Assembly (NCBI GenBank): GCA_001940755.1
Contig: MEHH01000121.1
Span: forward strand, 1 to 7,799
Reading direction: 5' to 3'
DNA: 7,799 nt
Source of the DNA: Candidatus Heimdallarchaeota archaeon AB_125
Lineage (GTDB): Archaea; Asgardarchaeota; Heimdallarchaeia; Heimdallarchaeales; Heimdallarchaeaceae
In this document: positions 6,162 through 7,799 of the stretch, one piece after another
How positions within the stretch are numbered: position 1 is the first letter of the stretch
Layout: the number at the start of each line of letters is the position of its first letter
The notes under the pieces: generated by a model
Seen by the model: only the letters and a program-made list of their open reading frames with translations
Database searches by the model: none
Told to the model about the DNA's origin: nothing
Position numbers and translations under genes: made by a program

Positions 6162-6770
6162 ATGAAGGTTAAATCGACACTTCTTCCACTAGCAATGCTT
6201 GCGATAATCTTACCTGCACTTGTTACAGGTTCGCCATTTTCCTATGTACCAGGTTCACTTGTTGAAGACAGACTATACGATTCATTCACAATTATTATTG
6301 AAGAGGGTTATTATTTCCTTGTATTTGATAATACAGGTTACATAACTGATAACTATACAAGATTAGACTCTTATGTCATATTCACACTTGAATTTGTTGA
6401 AGAGGGTATAAATGATATTGATGCACAGAGATTAGTAAAGAATGGTAGCTACGGAGTCTTCACTTTCAATTTCGATGTTTCAGGGATTATTGTTACTGAA
6501 TGTACTTTTGAAATGACTGCTTCAGAAAGACTCTCTGCCTTTCTAACAGATTATGCAGGTTTAGCTGAATATTTTGAAGAAACAGCTCACTTAACTGCAG
6601 GTCAAAGAACAAAGGAAATAATTATTGTTGCTGGAGTGGCTTCAGGTATAATTGCTTCTCTTATAGTAGCGATTGTATTTATGCGGTTTAGAATTTTCTG
6701 GAAAATTAAGAAGAGATACAATGCTTATAAGATTAAAAAATCGGGAGCAAAATTCAAAAATATAGGATGA
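6162..6770 (+). CDS. Secreted single-pass membrane protein with p24/emp24 (GOLD)-like domain
   Basis: From the ATG at 6162 this is a 202-residue type I membrane protein. Residues 1-23 form a signal peptide (basic MKVK, hydrophobic core, AL-VTG end). About 24-150 form an outside domain rich in beta strands, residues 152-174 a membrane helix, and 175-202 a short, very basic cytosolic tail. The central motif GYYFLVFDNT (49-58), with a following DSYVIFTLEF strand (69-78), resembles the core of the eukaryotic emp24/gp25L/p24 GOLD domain, in which a G-Y-x-F-x-F-D-N pattern is followed by such a strand. The overall order also matches p24 proteins. Differences are the single cysteine (C114, where p24 has a disulfide) and no clear coiled coil before the membrane helix. 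Two glycosylation sequons occur, NYT at 64 and NGS at 94. I chose the ATG because it yields a clean signal peptide and lies behind the TATA box; a TTG at 6096 is possible but unlikely. The assignment is from memory of the family. Confidence 0.8.
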   Translation: MKVKSTLLPLAMLAIILPALVTGSPFSYVPGSLVEDRLYDSFTIIIEEGYYFLVFDNTGYITDNYTRLDSYVIFTLEFVEEGINDIDAQRLVKNGSYGVFTFNFDVSGIIVTECTFEMTASERLSAFLTDYAGLAEYFEETAHLTAGQRTKEIIIVAGVASGIIASLIVAIVFMRFRIFWKIKKRYNAYKIKKSGAKFKNIG

Positions 6771-6775
6771 AAAAA
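6770..6775 (-). terminator. Oligo-T terminator of the membrane winged-helix gene
   Basis: Six As here give six Ts on the minus strand directly after the TAA stop at 6776-6778. Only five bases separate the two convergent stop codons. Confidence 0.45.
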
Positions 6776-7799
6776 TTATTTTGTGGTTTTAGGTTTTGAA
6801 GCTTTTTTTGGAACTGTTTTTCCAAATATCTTATCCCCATTTTCCACAAAGATTTTAGTTATTTTTTCTCTTAACAGCAATGCTTGATCATGATCAAAGA
6901 ATATGTGATAATGTGTATAAAACAGTGGCTTACGTATTCTAGCAACTTTTGTAGGTAGCAACAAGATTAAGTCATTGACAGAATAGTTTTCATCTATATC
7001 TAGAACCCTTCTGAAATCGCTTAGTTTTAATTTATTCCTTTCAGTTAGTTCAATAAATCTGTTAGCTTTTATTTCATAATCAGACATCTTTTGTTGATTC
7101 AAAAATGCATCATATTTCTCTTGAATATCTAATGAAAACCACTTTGCTTTTCGAACTTCTTTCAAAATAGCTCCATATCGAGTAAATTCAATACGAAGAT
7201 GTCTTCTAAATTGTAGCTGTTTCAATAGAAAAATAGTTTCTTCTAAAGAAATGCCTAAATCAAGAGAAACTGTAGATAAATTGACATCTTCATCATAGTT
7301 TAGTGAATTAACAATTAATTTCCTTTTAGCTTTCCTAACTAGTGAAGATCGAATGAAAACATGGTAAATCAACCAGAAAAACTGTAAGAACAAAACACCT
7401 GCACTAATTGCTAAATATCCTGAGAGAGTAAGATACTTTCTCCATTCTAATTCAGCGGGAGATCCAGCTATAGCCTTTCGGAAAAGAGTGTTTTTGATTG
7501 TTTCTTTCTTTGTTAAAAGGTATGTCTTAAGAACTATTTGACTGCAAAAACAATAACTCATGAAAATATAAACAAATATAAGGAAATCATAAACGGACCA
7601 TGAGTAGATATGATTAGAAGGGCGATAAAATACTGGATAAATTAGTGATAGAAAAGTAGCGATGTTTAAAAATCTGAGAATATAGATTTTATTTCTGTGT
7701 GATGGTTCCAATTTGAAAATGTAAAAGTAACTATTAATCAATGCTAGAGATGGAATTGCAATCAACAAAACAATAGCCCATGGATATGTAGATTCTAAT
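6776..7799 (-). CDS. Multi-pass membrane protein with cytosolic winged-helix-like tail (partial)
   Basis: The frame stays open to the window edge, so the N-terminus is missing. The TTG at 7768 is internal to a hydrophobic segment that continues upstream as ESTYPWAIVL, so it is probably not the start. Counting from that codon, membrane segments fall at about 1-19, 27-47, 58-80 and 113-138. After a basic stretch (RKAKRK, 145-150) comes a helix-turn-helix-like region at about 148-205, with the VSLDLGISLEETIFLLKQL pattern and a beta-wing-like HLRIEFTRYGAIL. A second, less clear repeat of similar length follows at about 232-290. The tail ends in PKKASKPKTTK. Membrane-tethered winged helices can bind DNA or proteins, but no family is recognised here. 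It is convergent with the p24-like gene and five bases from it. Confidence 0.75.
   Translation of the reverse strand, partial: LESTYPWAIVLLIAIPSLALINSYFYIFKLEPSHRNKIYILRFLNIATFLSLIYPVFYRPSNHIYSWSVYDFLIFVYIFMSYCFCSQIVLKTYLLTKKETIKNTLFRKAIAGSPAELEWRKYLTLSGYLAISAGVLFLQFFWLIYHVFIRSSLVRKAKRKLIVNSLNYDEDVNLSTVSLDLGISLEETIFLLKQLQFRRHLRIEFTRYGAILKEVRKAKWFSLDIQEKYDAFLNQQKMSDYEIKANRFIELTERNKLKLSDFRRVLDIDENYSVNDLILLLPTKVARIRKPLFYTHYHIFFDHDQALLLREKITKIFVENGDKIFGKTVPKKASKPKTTK
6803..6809 (+). terminator. Oligo-T terminator of the p24-like gene
   Basis: Seven Ts lie 33 bases after the plus-strand stop, within the 3' end of the convergent gene. The two transcripts would then overlap by a few tens of bases. 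Other T-runs nearby could serve as well. Confidence 0.35.

Noticed and set aside
6142..6165. Seven-codon frame MKMGKGK overlapping the p24-like start by ATGA
   Set aside because: The overlap resembles translational coupling, but the frame is tiny, lysine-rich by composition and has no convincing ribosome site.

Overview
The window reads as an AT-rich archaeal chromosome segment. TATA-like boxes sit about 25-30 bases before likely transcription starts, Shine-Dalgarno-like sites are patchy, arginine is mostly AGA, and several genes appear to end at plain oligo-T tracts. One gene product resembles the eukaryotic p24/emp24 (GOLD domain) membrane proteins, a type often reported from Asgard archaea, so an Asgard source is my best guess. 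That is inference: no rRNA or marker gene is present.

Layout. Bases 1-71 hold the tail of an unrecognised plus-strand gene. Next comes an orphan cytosolic PAS-histidine kinase (152-1273, +), convergent with a MelB-like GPH-family transporter (1284-2837, -). Upstream of the transporter on the same strand is a membrane-anchored glycerophosphodiester phosphodiesterase (2912-4432, -). A 172-base divergent promoter region containing a near-perfect 25-base palindrome separates it from a major facilitator transporter (4605-5906, +). The 5907-6161 gap is unusual. It holds an oligo-T terminator, a TATA box, a candidate 27-codon small gene whose start codon is the loop of a hairpin, and a very G/C-rich hairpin with a GAAA loop. 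Then come the secreted, single-pass p24-like protein (6162-6770, +) and, convergent with it and cut by the window edge, a multi-pass membrane protein with a cytosolic winged-helix-like tail (6776-7799, -).

How the genes may work together. The phosphodiesterase active site is predicted outside the cell, and its neighbours are two transporters, so the middle of the window looks like a small scavenging or exchange module at the cell surface. The MelB-like transporter lacks the residues that bind melibiose and most of the sodium site, so its cargo and coupling ion probably differ from MelB. The kinase has no response regulator in view and cannot be tied to these genes. The p24-like protein and the membrane winged-helix protein share only a convergent 3' junction, with no evidence of a common pathway.

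The strongest candidates for something undescribed are the p24-like protein and the structured 5977-6071 element just upstream of it. No tRNA, rRNA, CRISPR array, insertion sequence or replication origin was recognised.
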